The notes under the pieces were generated by a model. That model ran no database searches. It saw only the letters and a program-made list of their open reading frames with translations, and was not told the origin of the DNA. Position numbers and translations under genes: made by a program. Below are positions 12,201-27,200 of a stretch of DNA of 64,000 nt, in pieces. Position 1 is the stretch's first letter. The number at the start of each line of letters is the position of its first letter. Origin of the DNA: Aptenodytes patagonicus (lineage: Eukaryota; Chordata; Aves; Sphenisciformes; Spheniscidae); contig NC_134963.1 of the NCBI RefSeq assembly GCF_965638725.1, positions 12,738,501-12,802,500 of the forward strand, read 5' to 3'.

Positions 12201-15200
12201 ATAACACTTAACATCCTGACTAAACCAGCTTATATTTTTCACTCTACAGATGTTGTTTCTAATACCTTGTAATCTTGTTCTAAGTACACGCTACAAACTA
12301 AAGGCCTTAGAGTTCATCCTATAGCTCAAGAAATCAGCTCAGCAACTAAAGATGACTGGAAATCCACCAGTTATACTCAATCACGACTTACATTTGCCCT
12401 GTTTCTTGTTTTCTTCTATCTCAATTCTGCGTTCACGTCGTCGTTCATCACGAGCTTTCTTCTGCCGTAGACGTTTCCTCTTTTCAAGGTCATCTAGGAG
12501 CAATGCACAGCATTGGATATCAAAAAAACCACACCAATACTTTGACAATGTTTTCTCCAGCTTTGAGAACAACGTATTCAGTTATAACACATTAGTAACA
12601 AAATATGCTTACAAACAACATATGCTCTTCCAAGCAGTCAGGCTTTTTTATTCTTTGTATAATTGTTGTCTATAAAACAGTGAATTGGGGTTGTTCTGTC
12701 TAGTAGTCATCAGACAGTTGGTGCAAGAGGAGTAAAGCTGCTATGTATGTTCTTTTTTCTGCCATTAAGAGATAAGAACGACTTCCCCTTCACCCTGACG
12801 GATACATGACAGAGCCTACTATAAAGGTAGTACCAACCTGAAAACAAGTCTAAAGTCTCCTTAGAGATGATGGGTGGCTTCAGAGCCAGTTCACAAATGC
12901 TGAACTCACAGGTGAGGGGCAAGTGACAGAGGTAGCGATGACGCTGTCTTATATCCTGATAAAAAAAGAGCAGACATATCACAACAAGGTCTAGAGGCTG
13001 CCATAGTAATGAATAGCTTATGGAGATAGAACATCCACCATTCATCAAATTCAAATGGAAAAAAATAGCAGCAGTGACACAATAATCACTTTATAAACTA
13101 CAAACACATGAAGGATGCCCCGGGTCAGAACCAAATGTTCCAAGATCTCCACCAACTACATCATAATCTGATTTGGATGCAGTGACTCCACCTCACTTAC
13201 TGATTGTCTTGTTATTCCTCCCTTCTCACTCACACCACTGGAAGAAAATTCTACAATACCAGTCTTCCGACGCAATTGTTTTTGCACTGGACCAAATTTG
13301 CCTTTTACACTTAAATTATCTGGACCAACGACCACCACTTTGCTAGACTGAAACAAGCCGAGTTTTCTATTTTTCCTTGCAGGGCTGAAAAACTTGAAGA
13401 CAACTCCCTACTACCTCTGCATCCATTCTTACTTGAGCATATCCTTTCTTAAAGATGAATTAAGAATTATCTATAGTTGTTACTGCACGTGCCGATTCTT
13501 ACAGTTGTCTTTATCTGAGGTAAAGGAATTCAAGACCCATGTCCCCTTCCAGAACTTCAGTGCCTTAAGCACTTTCACTCTATCTCAAACACTGAAGCTT
13601 CTTTCCATCCTCTTTATTTTTGTAACATCCCACCTCTACCCTTGATGCTCAGAAACAACTGTTAGCTCAAGACAGAGGCAGAACACTTCTTCAGGTTGAG
13701 AAAGATAATCTGTCTAGTTCAAGCTACCGTCTTGTATGAGAAAAGAATTTACTTTTTTTAAGACAGCTTTAACAACAAACCAATCTTAAGCTTGCAATTC
13801 TCTTACTCCTAGAATTTCCTACCTTCTTGAAAAAAAAAAAGCTAGACTGCAGCCTACTTATCAAAAGCAACATAAGGTACTGCACCTTACACAGATACCC
13901 TTCACAGATTAGCATGCCTACCCGTTCATAGTTATTATTTCTTACTAATGAAGAGAAACAAGTCTCATCTGTCAGCCACAATGATCAATCTGCTAAAACA
14001 AGGGCCTAATCCTACTAATCTTCTTAATTAGTAAGAAGATAAAATAACTACCTCTGTCATTGAGTAGCCAGTTATCTCCACTACAGCTGCAGTTATCTTC
14101 TCTGGACTCTTCTCCAAGCTGCCGTATTCACGAACAAGACATCGAACGTTCACAGGGTGAAGATACATACACTGTCCATCCTCCGCTGTAAGATAAGGTA
14201 TCATCACTTGTTCTTTGCCTGTTAATTTTCAATACCCCTCTCCCCACCTCAGTACATTCTCCAGTAATAAAATTAAAGCTCCTTCCTGAGTCTCTGTGGG
14301 ACTTTTATTTCACAGGGGTTAGCTGCATCTAATGAAGTGACAAACATCTTCCTCAAGAAGGATCCCAAAGGAGGCATCTCTGCCCCCATGATTCCAAGAT
14401 TTCATTGCACTGACCTTGATAGAAATAGTAAAAAGGAGAGTTGCTAAGATGTCCATTGCTAGTTGTATCTTTAGATTCTTGGCAGCTTGTTTCAGCTGGA
14501 TTTGGTTCTTCTGTAGTGTTCATATCGGGTTCCCCTACAGTGTCCACCTCAGGTACTTCCTCTTCATCCAGCACTGCCTCTTCTGCTTCCACAGGAGGCG
14601 AAAAGGAACTTGCCAGATCAGAGCAAGGCTCCACAAGCTCCTCATCAAATGCAGAGAGATATTCCACACCACACTATCACAGCAGAGAGCATACAGTTAG
14701 GACTACATCACCTCCTTTAAAAGATACCATTTCTGCAAAAATCTTTGGCACCAGTTCACCATACAATGCAGTGTAAAGTGGCAGAATTAAGTATTAACAG
14801 GATCTGCCAGAGCAGAGTTGCCACCCACCTTTTTCTCTTGGGAAACTGCAGGCTCCCCAGCCTTGGAGCTTTCTAGGACCAGTTCTTCCACAGCTGCACT
14901 GATTCCAGCAATGCCATTGTTTTTATCCTGGTCAGCAGAGAGTGCTGTTTCTCGCTCCTACAGGTCATCCAAAAGAGAACAAGTTTCAATTTCCTATTTA
15001 AGCCAGGAGACTATCACCATAGTTATTTTTAGCCTTGTCCTATACTTCAGGTTTTCTAATTCATCTGTAACAAAGAGTGACCCTTGAAGGACAAGAAGTA
15101 GTCCTCTCCTCCTTGTTACTGGAAAGCACATCCATTGTAGGATGCCTAAAGGCTTTGAAAAGGAATATTCTACAGGTTTGCTCATGTCTGCCCGATAGAA

Positions 15201-18200
15201 ATTATCCCAGAAATTGCTGGACCTGAAAGGGAAACACATCTTCCTTTGAAAGCAGAACTCCTTTACATCTATGGAAGGAATACCATTCCGTAAAAAGCAT
15301 TGTGTTCTGTTATCTTGAACATCACACCAGATACATGGGGTCCAAAGGCTATAGTCTCCTCCAAGACTTATAATGCTATTCTAGCAGCAAACATCACCAC
15401 CTTGCTAGTATGTACAACGTGGAGACCAGAATAATCACACACAACGACTTATGCAGCAGAACATAGATGCTCAGCACTCAACATACTCTTAAAAATAAAG
15501 TTACTAAAAGCCTCCAAAGAGGTTCTCACCTTCAGTTCCTGGATAGCTGCCTCAATAAAGCAAGCCTCTGGGGTATGTTTTTCTTCCTCATACTGTTTTA
15601 GTAATGCCGCTTTCTCCTCCAGAATCACCAGCTGCAAGACCTGCTCCCTGGATGCCAGAAGTAGTTTTGAATACTGACTGTGCTGGTCATCTGAACAGAA
15701 GGAGCACCAGATCATTAATATCCGCATGTAGAGGCACCAGTTTGGACTGCTGTTTCTTCTGAAGTTTTGTTACTGCTCAGTTTTGTGAGTTAATCCACCC
15801 CAGGGCGGACAATACTTAGCAAGAGTTTGATACAGACCCCGCATATTACCATTATATCATTGATGACACAAGCTGGTGCCACATACCTGCTCTGCTACAC
15901 ACATCTCCCACACACAGCAGTTTATCTGCCACTTTCAACCCGCCACTTCACCACTCAGTTGCTACACATCAAAAAAAATCAAGTCTAAACATCTATGCTG
16001 TGGAAGCACCACCTTTGAGAAGCCTTAAGTGGTCAAAACTTCCTAAAACACTGCTGTCTGCAGCTTCTTCCTCTTCTCTATATACTCAAAAATACTGCAA
16101 CTGGAAAGTTCTGCAAAAGTGACCTCTGTTTTGGCTCAAATTAGTTCATAAGCCTGTATGTATTAAAGACCATACAAAACATTATGAGGATTTTACAAGA
16201 AGCACAGCAGAAATAGTAAGCTAAAGAATTGCAAGTTTAGCAAAAGGTAGTCTTCTTTGTTACTAGAGAGCTTATCTTAACTATAAACTTTACAGCAACC
16301 ATAGATAGCATCACATACTAGCACAGTCCCTATATTCACTGCTCCCCAAGGGTCCGACCTTGTCTACAGAACACCAAGTTAATGCTGAATTTCCTGGGTT
16401 TAGAATGATCTCAAATCCCTATTTGTTCTTTTGTTTGTTTTATGAAAGGATTTGAAGTCCTTTACTTTCAAATACTGAGAAACACGTACGCACACACCCT
16501 GCATGCTGGATACGCATCATGTGTTAGGAGACTTGACTTTTTACAGAGAGCTTAAATGCACGCAGCCTTTCATAAATATGACTGCAAAATGAAGTGGGCC
16601 AAGACAGCCCACAAAACAGCAATGTTAAGTAAAATTATTTCTTTAGTCACAAATTTTTTGTGATACTAACAGATAAGATGATGATGTGTTAAGTCACATT
16701 ATTTGACTGGAGAAAACTGAAGAAGTCAGGCAACAGATGTTTGGAATAGGTTTGCAATGATTTTGATTATTTTCTCATATCATTCACAGATTTTAGTTGA
16801 TAAGTGAAGATGATGAAAACCTTGTTGAAGATTACATCCTTGAAATAGTTTAGACACAGAGACAGTTATTTTTGCTAAGCTGTATAATGAGAAGCCAGGA
16901 GGAAAAAAGAGTTAAGGACACTGAGGAGCCAACAAAAGCAGCAAGAGTCACACCAATGACTTGTGGTCATTGATACAAAACACACATCAAACTAATACCA
17001 ACGATTGAGAAGGCAGGAGTCTGCAGTGCAGTAACTTGAAGGGAAACAGCACACAAGTTAAAGCCTTACAAAAAACAAAATGTGGGTAGAAAGCTTATTA
17101 TTAATATGTGGTCATTAAGGTTTTCAGCTGCTAAATCCCATGTTTTGTAGTCTGGTTTATTTTAAGGTGACAGCATGGCATTGCCATGGTAAATCCTCTC
17201 TGCACAAGTCCTAGTCACGCTTAGGAGCAGGATGCCAACCACCAGTACTTGGATACACTCACCTCCGATGTAAACAGGCTGCACCACATTCATCCATTGA
17301 GATTTGGGCAGTGCTATCAGAACACCTTTCTCTCTTCTCATAAGTTGCATCGTAATGATATCACCAATTGCATATTGACGTGTTTCCATAGCAACAACAC
17401 TGCAATGTAAGGAGGAGGTTAGTAGGGTAAAAATAACATTTCAAAAAGATACATCATTTAATAAATATCAAGTCTCACCTCTTGAGATCTTTCTTGTGAA
17501 CAGAGCCATAACAAATAGGACATTTACTCCAGGTCTTTTCACTCAAGGAGAGATAGTGAAGGATACATGCCCAACAAAAGATATGCCCACAGCGGGTGAT
17601 CTTTGCTGCGGTTGGTGGGTACAGACATATCGGGCAAGAGGGCACTTCATGGCTACAAATTCGCTGAAATGGCACGAGAAGAACAGTACAAGTTTTAGAC
17701 TTGGAAATCAGTTCCTGTGCTACAGAATAAGCCACCTGTAAGATCTACTCTAACATATTAATCTTCCAGCTCTTTAGGCTCTGCTTATTTACCAAGAAAC
17801 TAAGTACACTGTGAACTAAGTAACACCTTCAGACTGTACATGGAATAACCTTCAAAGCTACCCATCTGTTATTTCTACTCTAATGATATTAAAAAAGTGA
17901 CTCTTCTCATGGTTCCCCTCATGTATTCATCATCTCTAAGAGTTAGCAGCATCTTCATCATCTGAATTCAGACACTGAGAAGACAGCAAATGAGCTCTGT
18001 CGCTTCACTTACACAAGCAGACTTGTGCAGCCCTGTTTAACTGTGAGACTGAACTTACCTATTTCCATGAACATGCTAGTTTAGTCAGATACTTTGTTAG
18101 CATCTGTATGTTGCAGAGACATAACTGCCAAGCAAGCACCTAGATTTTTCAGCTCTCTTGTAGCATCAGGTAACAGTAAGCCTACCTCCTCTCCAGCTAC

Positions 18201-21200
18201 ACCATACACTACGACTAGTCTCGGCAAATAATAAGTTTCTCCTTGAGGCAACCCAAAGTTCTGACCGCAGTTCTCAAGAGATTTTCCATTTTGTTGCTAG
18301 GCAAGATGGGCCACCTATGCACAGAATAATTCTTCAAAATTCTACACTCTAGTCCTCTTCCATGGACTCATGCCCAAGTTTTCTGTTAATATCTCGATCA
18401 CAAGGACTCTGTCTACAGAATGTCAGATACTATTTTTGATGAGCTCCCATCTGCGAAAGCAAGAAGAAGCTGCTAATTTTCCTAATAGATTTTAGCACTT
18501 CTCTTTTCCTGTCATGAAAGTATTTCATAATATATTCCATGACAGAACTTTCCCAGTATTGTGGGAGTGACAGAAGAGGCCTCAACTCAAAAACAGCTGA
18601 GTTTTACGTAACATCACAGAGATAAAGAAGCAGTTAAAGACAGGTTGAGCTTCTTAAGAAGAAGAGAAAAAAAAAAAAATCTAGCCCATCACAACTGACC
18701 ACTTGCTCCACAAAGTCCCAGTTGACCAAGGTATCTGGATCAGCAAAGTGGACTGTGTAGTCCTGTTCTTCAGAGACAACAAACTGGCAGCTGGGGAAAG
18801 GCAAAGAGACAGATGACCCACTCAGTTGTTTCTAAAAATTCTTTGAGAACTATCCTATAGGATTCTCTGAGCTGCTTCTTTGTCCAGCAGAAAACTGCCA
18901 GATGCAGTCAGTAATTTCTACCAACAAAACCCAAAAGAGTTCAATTCACAACCAGATTTCCAGAATACAGGTGCGTCTAGTCTCAGTTAGACACAACACC
19001 ACATACTAATGACAGAATGAGCCAGGCAGAGTGGTTTTCCAGAAACGTGTAAGAAACAGCCAGCTCCATTGGGGATCTATTAAAAAACAGGGAAACCACA
19101 AGTGGAAAAAAAATGCTCACAAAAACTAGAAATACTGGGGTTCCCGCAAATAGCTTTCACTACAATAAGCCACAAAACAATAGGGAAAAATCAGAAGCAT
19201 CGATGCTGAAAATAGTTTTTATTATCTTTAACATGACCAGATACAGGAAGTCCTGAACACACTTCAAATTCCGGTGAAAGTGACCATTATTTCCAGTCAA
19301 AAGCAATTCTGCTGCTGGATTACTATACTGATCATCATTTGGATTACACTACATACCTAAGGGCCTGTGAAATAATCAGCAGTTTAAGAACTAAGACCCA
19401 TATGAGTAATTGCTTCTGGGGCTTATAAATTCAGATTAGCTTTCATCCAGCAACTGCTACCCCTACCATTTCAACATACTATTTTTTTGAAAAACAACTG
19501 TCTTCCGTAAGGGAACTACATACGTCTTCCCAAATGGAGTGTCATATTCCACAAGCGATGCTAGAAAATTAGAGCAGAAGACTAATTGGTTTGTATGGAA
19601 AGGACTCACTCCATCAGGTACCTTGTAAATAGGTAAAGATGACAACTTGATATATTTTTATCCCTTTCAAGTATAGTCATTACCACTAAAAACACTACGG
19701 AGAGGTAACTTCACCCTGGAAAAGTCAATACAAGTAGTCAAAGTCAAACACAATTCCCTGGCTGATCAGCCCTTACAGCTCAGTGCCTCTGTAGAAGTCT
19801 AAGAGCCCTGCTGGTCTTCCACTCACTTGGCCTGTAGGAAGAGCTCCTTGTTGAAAGGCTTATGTCCCCACTTGTTCCTTTTCCCCCAGTTGCCATGTCC
19901 ATTCCCATCAAAATGGCCTGCTTGGCCACGGGGTTCAAAAGTGAAGTTCAGTAAGTGGTTCAGATTAATCTTCTTGGGACCAGAGAATTGGGCAGGGCTG
20001 AACTCTGCCCGCTGAGCCTCTGCTACCTAAGAGACAACAGCATTTGTTAGAACTTGCTAGAATTTACTGCAAAAGCATCAGTACAAGTTGATACCCAGGC
20101 CCCATCAGTGATTATGTACAGAATACACAGCATCCACTCACTCACCTTCTCCCATTCCAGTTCTGCAAATCAAGTAGTGCAGCATTAGAAGTGCATGAGA
20201 ACCTGAAAGTTAGAACTGAGTGGTCTTACCCCACACTGAAAAACCACCCACATAAGGACAAGTAAAAGCTGGCAAAACCTAGCAGTCAAGGTTAATAACA
20301 GAAGAAAGTTGTTTGAATCCTGACAATATTCTTTCAGACAGCCAGTAATACAAGTCTGATTACTATTTGCACAGGTTGTACTTGTTTTGGTTATAGTTTT
20401 CATATAATGAAGCAAAGAGTAAGAATTCAACAGACACAGCAGGTGAGTTTTGACAGAGTCAGCAATTTAGGTAAGCAGTGTTGCTCATCCACCAAAACTG
20501 AAAAATCAGAGTATCAATGAAAACCCATGAATCATCTACAGTATTTAGACCCACATCAGCATAAAAGCCTCAGTCTGGTTTTACTCCATCTTGATGTCAC
20601 CAAGGCTAATACGATTACTTTCCCAATACCACTATCACATGCAAATTTGTACACTGAAGTGGTTAGACACAATCACCCCAGACTTAAAAGCCAGAAATTG
20701 CATCACTAGATATTTTCATGAAGGACCTCTGTTTCATGAGATATGTATATGGCCTGTCTAAGTACCCATTCCTCAGATGGTATTTTTTATTGCAAGTCTC
20801 TCAGAGCAGAGAGCACTCCTCTTCTGTTGTTGCCAAGTTGTTCCGCTCACACTCACTCTGGCATCTCAACGATGTTAGCACCTCTTATCGCTCTTCCCCT
20901 TCCCAGCCCAGGAGCTGAACACAGAAGACCTATCTAGGCAGGTCAGAGTGATCCTCTCGTCCCAAGAAAGAAGGCCTTGGAAGCATGGCATTACAATTCT
21001 CACCTCATCTCGTCTTCCACCATTACAAGAGCTAAAAAGTTTGCCATTTCCGCCGCTACCTCCCCTTTGGGGGGGCATCTTGTTAAAAGCTTTGCTTTTC
21101 TGTGAATTGGAGCGACGGGATTGACTGGAAAAGTTCTCATTTTTTGAATATGAAGTTTCTCTTTTACGATTATAACGCTGTTTGGATCCATTCGCATTCT

Positions 21201-24200
21201 TTCCATCTGAAAGAAAAAAAAAAAAAAAAAACAAGAATCAGATCAGCAGCCTCAAGAGTTGTCCACATGTACTGCACCTCAGCTAGCTTTGCCTCAGAGA
21301 CGTGCTCACCTTGGCCACTGCCTTGGGCCCTGGTTAAAAGGCTGGTGTTTATCAGGACATCAAATCCCCCCAGCAACCCAAACTATTTCATTCCTATCAC
21401 TGCCCAAAGAACTGGCCAAAGAGTATAAAAGAAGGATGTATTTGCTGTGCTTTATCTTTTATTAGAATGGTTGAATTTTCTTTATCCAGATTTGGAATTG
21501 CCGTCACCAGACATTAGTGTGTTGCCTGGTACATTAAGCAATAAATACCAACACCACTTTTTCATGCCCCATTACAAAAACTGACAACAACTAGTTCATT
21601 TTTTCATTCAATTTTCTGAAAACACACAATTTATCATATATTGTTCCCTTATATAAATATACTGCTGCCTGCATTTGTCTTGAAGTCTCCCACTTTGCAA
21701 GACCCCATTGCCTGTTTTCACTCAGTTCTGCCCCCTATGCTTAAAAGACCCCAACAGATCTAGTTCTGTTTTAAAAATACTCTTTTCTTTCACAAGGCCA
21801 ACAAATGCTAATCGATCTTGAAGCACGAACCCAACGCTTTGGCCTTGCAGGGCACATACCAAATATCTAAGTACTAAGTCCACCAACCTATGCAACAAGA
21901 ACTGTTTGCCCGAAAGCATGCTGAGCGCACCACTGACCCTAACACAGGACACAGTGGTGAAGCACAAAGCAAAATACTGCAGAAATAAAGCTCACAAGAG
22001 CAGAAAAATCAGTCAAGCTCTTGAGAGGGGTTTCCTGTGTCTAAACAGCTGCTTCATTAGACTGCTAGAATGGAAAATTAATACTATGAAGGTATTAATA
22101 GTCTTAATACAAGATCAGAGTTGCCCCAAGGACACAACAGACTGCTTACCTGTCACTGAACCTAGCATTTCCACCAACTGCCCTAAGTTTTATTTGTAGA
22201 AGAGGTATGTTGATAAGCTTGGAAGCAAAACTCCACAGGCCCAGTGAGATGTCTATCCACACCAGCCAGCCTCAAAGTCACTCTGGATAGTCAGTAAGCG
22301 TTACACAAACAGTAACGCCTCATACAATATCTAGATCCATTTTATAAAAGCCTACTGGTTTCCCTTTTCCCACTTCGCAGTCCTCCCCATCCCTTAATAT
22401 AAATCTTATGTGGCAGGCAAACAGACCACTGTGATTCAGAATCGTGTTTCTCATATGGGTAGTTTTCATTACCGGTGCCTCCAGTTTTCCCCTTCCCCGG
22501 CACCACTACCTGAGCATTTAAAACAGCTGGCATTGGGTCATTCACACAAAGTCTCACTTTTTTTTTTAGTTTTCTCTCCCACCTGCACCCCCAAAAAGAG
22601 GGGTCAGTGGACTGGAAGGTCTGTGTGTTATTGTACATCACTGAGGATCCGACTTCTTAAGAATAAGTTAAGTAATAAAAGTGGCTTGACTGGGTGTTGT
22701 GGTGGTCTGCTGTTTCTTGCACATGGCAGACTTCAGTCTTTGCCTGCAACTACAGCTATAGAAGTAAAAGGACACTATCATTACTTTCACATGGTGTGAC
22801 AGAGCCATTCTGCAGACAAACTTCATTACCAGAACTGGTCATTTACTCTGCTATTCAAAAGGCTGATCCTTTAATTCAGAATTAAACCAACTCTGTCGGA
22901 ACCACAGATGTGTAACTCAAACACATGCTTGCATAGCTTGCAGTGCTATAATGCACATCAGGCTAAAAAGACACAGGTTGAGTGTTATCAAGAAAAAAAA
23001 CACACCAGAAGCTGCCAAGTACTGAGGGTGTGACCAGGTCTGGCTGATATGATTATTTAGATAGACCTTTTTTGAGAGTGTTTGTAGGGAAGAGGCTATA
23101 ATCAACACCACTGAGTCTGGTAAACAATTAAGTCATTTTGAAGAGGTTTGGACTACTACTTCAGTTATTCAGGAGCAGAGCTTGTCAGTTTAGAGCTCAA
23201 CCACCCTCTTAAATCTGCAATTTCAGTGAACACACTGGAGGGGCACATGCCTATTGTGTCTATAGCAACTTTGCAGTTTCTCTGCAATCATCAACTGGGG
23301 AAAAGAAACAACTCAAGAGGAGGAGTTCAGTCTAAAGTGGGTCTTTACAAGGCCCAGGAACAAGGAACAGTTTGCACCTGCAGCTGATAGAAGAATTTCC
23401 TACCACTTATAGTTTTACTCAAGTTAGTCACCATCAAATTTGTCGGTCAGCTGGTTTACACACATTCCTGTCATACTACAGGTCCTTTCAGAAAAACTCC
23501 TAGAGCCTTTGGGAGTCACTATAATGACTCACATTCTACAGTAAAGTCCTCTCCGCCTGTGCCTTTTTTAGGAAGGACCTTACAGGACAGTCTAACAACG
23601 CCCCAAACCTGATTTTACTGATCGCAAGTTTCCCCTCCCAGAATAATTACCCTCATGAGGATTCTGGTCCATCAGAGTAGTAATGAAATCAGTCAACAGA
23701 CAACCAAAAGTTTGGAGTATGCATTTGTAAACTGGAACACTTCTCCCCCACCCCGAATCTAAGCAGTGCTGTTCCTTCCAACCTTTCCAGCATGCCACGT
23801 GTCAGAGAACTCTCTGCTTTGTATCATCCCTCCTTGCATTCCCAAGAAGAGCAGGGCAGGACAGGGCTACCTGCACTCACGCAGGGAGAAAAGTGGAAGA
23901 TTCTCACTGCCATCCTCTCTTGTTAGATCCCAGTTTTAAGTAGCGTAGGTTTGGATTTGGTAGTTTCTTTCTTCCTTCTTTTCTTGGCAAATTAGAAATG
24001 AGCAACAACAGTGCTGGTGAGGTACTTACTCTTCACTCAGGTCCTCAGTCCTTTTGCAGTTCTCACAAGATCTAACCTATAATAAATATATCTACCCATC
24101 CACACTCCAAGAGAACACAGACTTATAAAAAAATACTGTCTATATAATTTTATAAAACTAGCAACAAAGCTGTCTTGCCTTTTGGAGCAAGCCCTGACAC

Positions 24201-27200
24201 CTGTGGTTTCTCCTGCTGGATGCCACATTCTATTAGAGGACCTCTATCTCCAAAGATCCAGAGAGAGGAGATCAAGTTCACAGGACTAAAAGCAGCTGTA
24301 GGTGACCACTTTGGTCCTGGAGCTGCAGTACTGGTTTGCTACTGGGGTGAGGACTGCAGTTTCCTTCCGTCTTTGTTTGCCTCTTCTTTTCAGCTGAGCC
24401 GTGTTGAAGCCAACCATATTGCATAAGGGGTTTGGGTGGTGGATCACACTTAAGCCGCAGGGTGATTTCATGAAAACACACTGAAACTATTGTTGCTGCT
24501 AAGGCAAACATCCCAGTGAGCAAGAGGTGACTGAGCAGTCACGCACCCCAGCTAAGCATGCTCACACCGTAATAATAAGGCCCAGGAATGCTTGTGAGAA
24601 CTAATGCTGCCATCAGGTCTCGAGGACTGCAGAGAAACCCAACAAGCCTATTTTCCCTTAGCTACTTTATTCCATCCTAATGGGGTGTGACTCCTTGGTC
24701 ACTAGTGCACTAATGCACTTGGTGCACTAATATAACCCAAAGAAACTTTTCTGTTGGAAACTTCCTAGTTTAATTTAGTTTCTAAGGCCAAGTTTGAAAG
24801 ATAGCTGGAATCCAACTTCCACAAGTACAAGAGCTTACAGTAGCCTATTTAGCCCATTTCAAGCTGTACTGCAAGAGAAACAGAAGGAGAAGCTACCGTA
24901 AGGTTTCACAAACATCCACTTCATTTCTTCCACTGGACTTTATCACAGCAGATAACTCTGAAAAGCATCTAAATGGCAAGAGGTTGACTAGACTCAAATC
25001 CAGTGACCATCAGTGCAAAAGTCACTTATGCCACAGAAGGTCAGCATTTTGGGGAAGGTCTGTGGTCCATCAAGAATACTTTCCATTCCAAAGAAGGCAC
25101 AAGATTTTCAGAATACTTCCTATACCTTTCCTGAAACAGGGCAGAAATTGGGTGGACCACATCAGCTACATGTAGAATGATAAGGAACTCAAGAAAAAAG
25201 TCCCATATGGTGACATGCCAGTGTCTTGCATATAACAGGTACCAAAACATAGCCACAATTTAACACAGCTGCATCCTGTGTGTTCGACCTGTGGTTGCTT
25301 GCCCTAGTCTGACCAAGGGAATCTTCTCATTTTAGTTTTCGGTACCCTCCAGTTAAGATATTCCCAAATATACATCTACTCCTACTAAAAGAGATTCTAA
25401 TTTTGCATGGCCTCTTCGATGCACCATAAATGGTCGACAGCCGGCTGAACATGAGCCGGCAGTGTGCCCAGGCGGCCAAGAAGGCCAATGGCATCCTGGC
25501 CTGTATCAGAAATAGTGTGGCCAGCAGGAGGAGGGAAGTGATCGTGCCCCTGTACTCGGCACTGGTGAGGCCGCACCTCGAATACTGTGTTCAGTTTTGG
25601 GCCCCTCACTACAAGAAGGACGTCGAGGTGCTGGAGCGTGTCCAGAGAAGGGCAACGAGGCTGGTGAGGGGTCTGGAGAACAAGTCTGATGAGGAGCGGC
25701 TGAGGGAACTGGGGTTGTTTAGCCTGCAGAAAAGAAGGCTCAGGGGAGACCTCACCGCTCTCTACAACTACCTGAAAGGAGGTTGTAGCGAGGTGGGGGT
25801 CGGTCTCTTCTCCCAAGTAACAAGCGATAGGACGAGAGGAAATGGCCTCAAGTTGCAGCAGGGGAGGTTTAGATTGGATGTAAGGAAAAATGTCTTTACT
25901 GAAAGAGTGGTGAAACATTGGACCAGGCTGCCCAGGGAAGTGGTGGAGTCCCCATCCCTGGAGGTATTTAAAAGACGTGTAGATGAGGCGCTTAGGGCCA
26001 TGGTTTAGTGGGCATGGTGGTGTTGGGTTGACGGTTGGACTCGGTGATCTTAGAGGTCTTTTCCAACCTCAATGATTCTATGATTCTAGAGGAAGCAACT
26101 CATTCCATATCCCTTTGCCCTCCATTGTAGTTAAGAAACAAGCATCTTAGAAGCGGAATTATGTCAAGCCAAAATTTCCTTCTGTTTCATTAAAAAAGAG
26201 GTCTTCAAAAAATTTTTTTTTTTTTATTAAAAGCTAGTCTATTGTATTGGAGTAGAAGAGTATGGTACATCAGGATTTCTCTCCTCCCTACTCCTCTGCT
26301 ACTAGAAACATTGTTTTAAGCCTGTAAGAGATGGCATTCCACAAAGATCACTTAACGCTTTTATTTTGGGCTGGAATGACAGGCCTTGTACTTCTTTCCT
26401 CACTACAGATACTGTTTCTTCTACAGGAAGGCATACCAGCCACAGGACAGGTCATCTTAACTCCTTTCTGAGGGATGTTTATATTCTGTGAACAATCCTC
26501 CATACAGCATCACACATCACTAAAAAAGAAGCTGTAGTGATGAGGTCTCTCTTGGTGAGACAGAAACCAGTTGTCCACAACAGGAAAACCTCATGTCTGC
26601 TAGCCTTTCACACTGCCTCTCACAATACATGCAGAGAAGTTTATATACTTTGCTATTCCTTCAGAAGCCAAAGATATGGTTCTAAAACTCTTGTTGCATA
26701 CCTAGCACATGGTATCCCCTGCTTCCATTGATCCGTTCATTAGAGGGGAAAAAAATGAAGTAAGAGACTGAAAAATAACAACAGTAGCTAGGGATAATAA
26801 GACCCTCACATTAAATCCTGTTGCTGATGCAAAAAACTTTGCAAATCACTTCGGAGTTCTTCCAGAAATGACTGCCTAAAAAGTTCTGCCTAAAAAGACT
26901 TTCATGTGTTTGAATTTGAAGTTAAAACTTAACTATAATCGCACAGTTACACCACAACCTGGGGAGCTGTGGGTGAGCCAACTCCCCTGTCACTCACTTC
27001 AGTCTATGCTGTGGAAGATCAGTTAATACAGGTGAAGAGCAGGTAATACTTGGTTATCCAGGATCCGAGTGCATTTAGAAGGTCCAAAAAGGAGTCAACA
27101 TCTTCAAGATACTCATTTCCAGATACTCTGGAATACATTGCTGCTTTCTCAGATACCTGAAGTAATACAGTTGAAACAAACCACTAAGGAGGAAGGAAAT

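Noticed and set aside
20144-20167. Possible tiny RNF10 exon with a good donor between exons 2 and 3
   Set aside because: Exon 2 (ending RRDE) joins exon 3 (VAEAQRAEF) directly in phase as in the human protein; inserting this piece would break the match.
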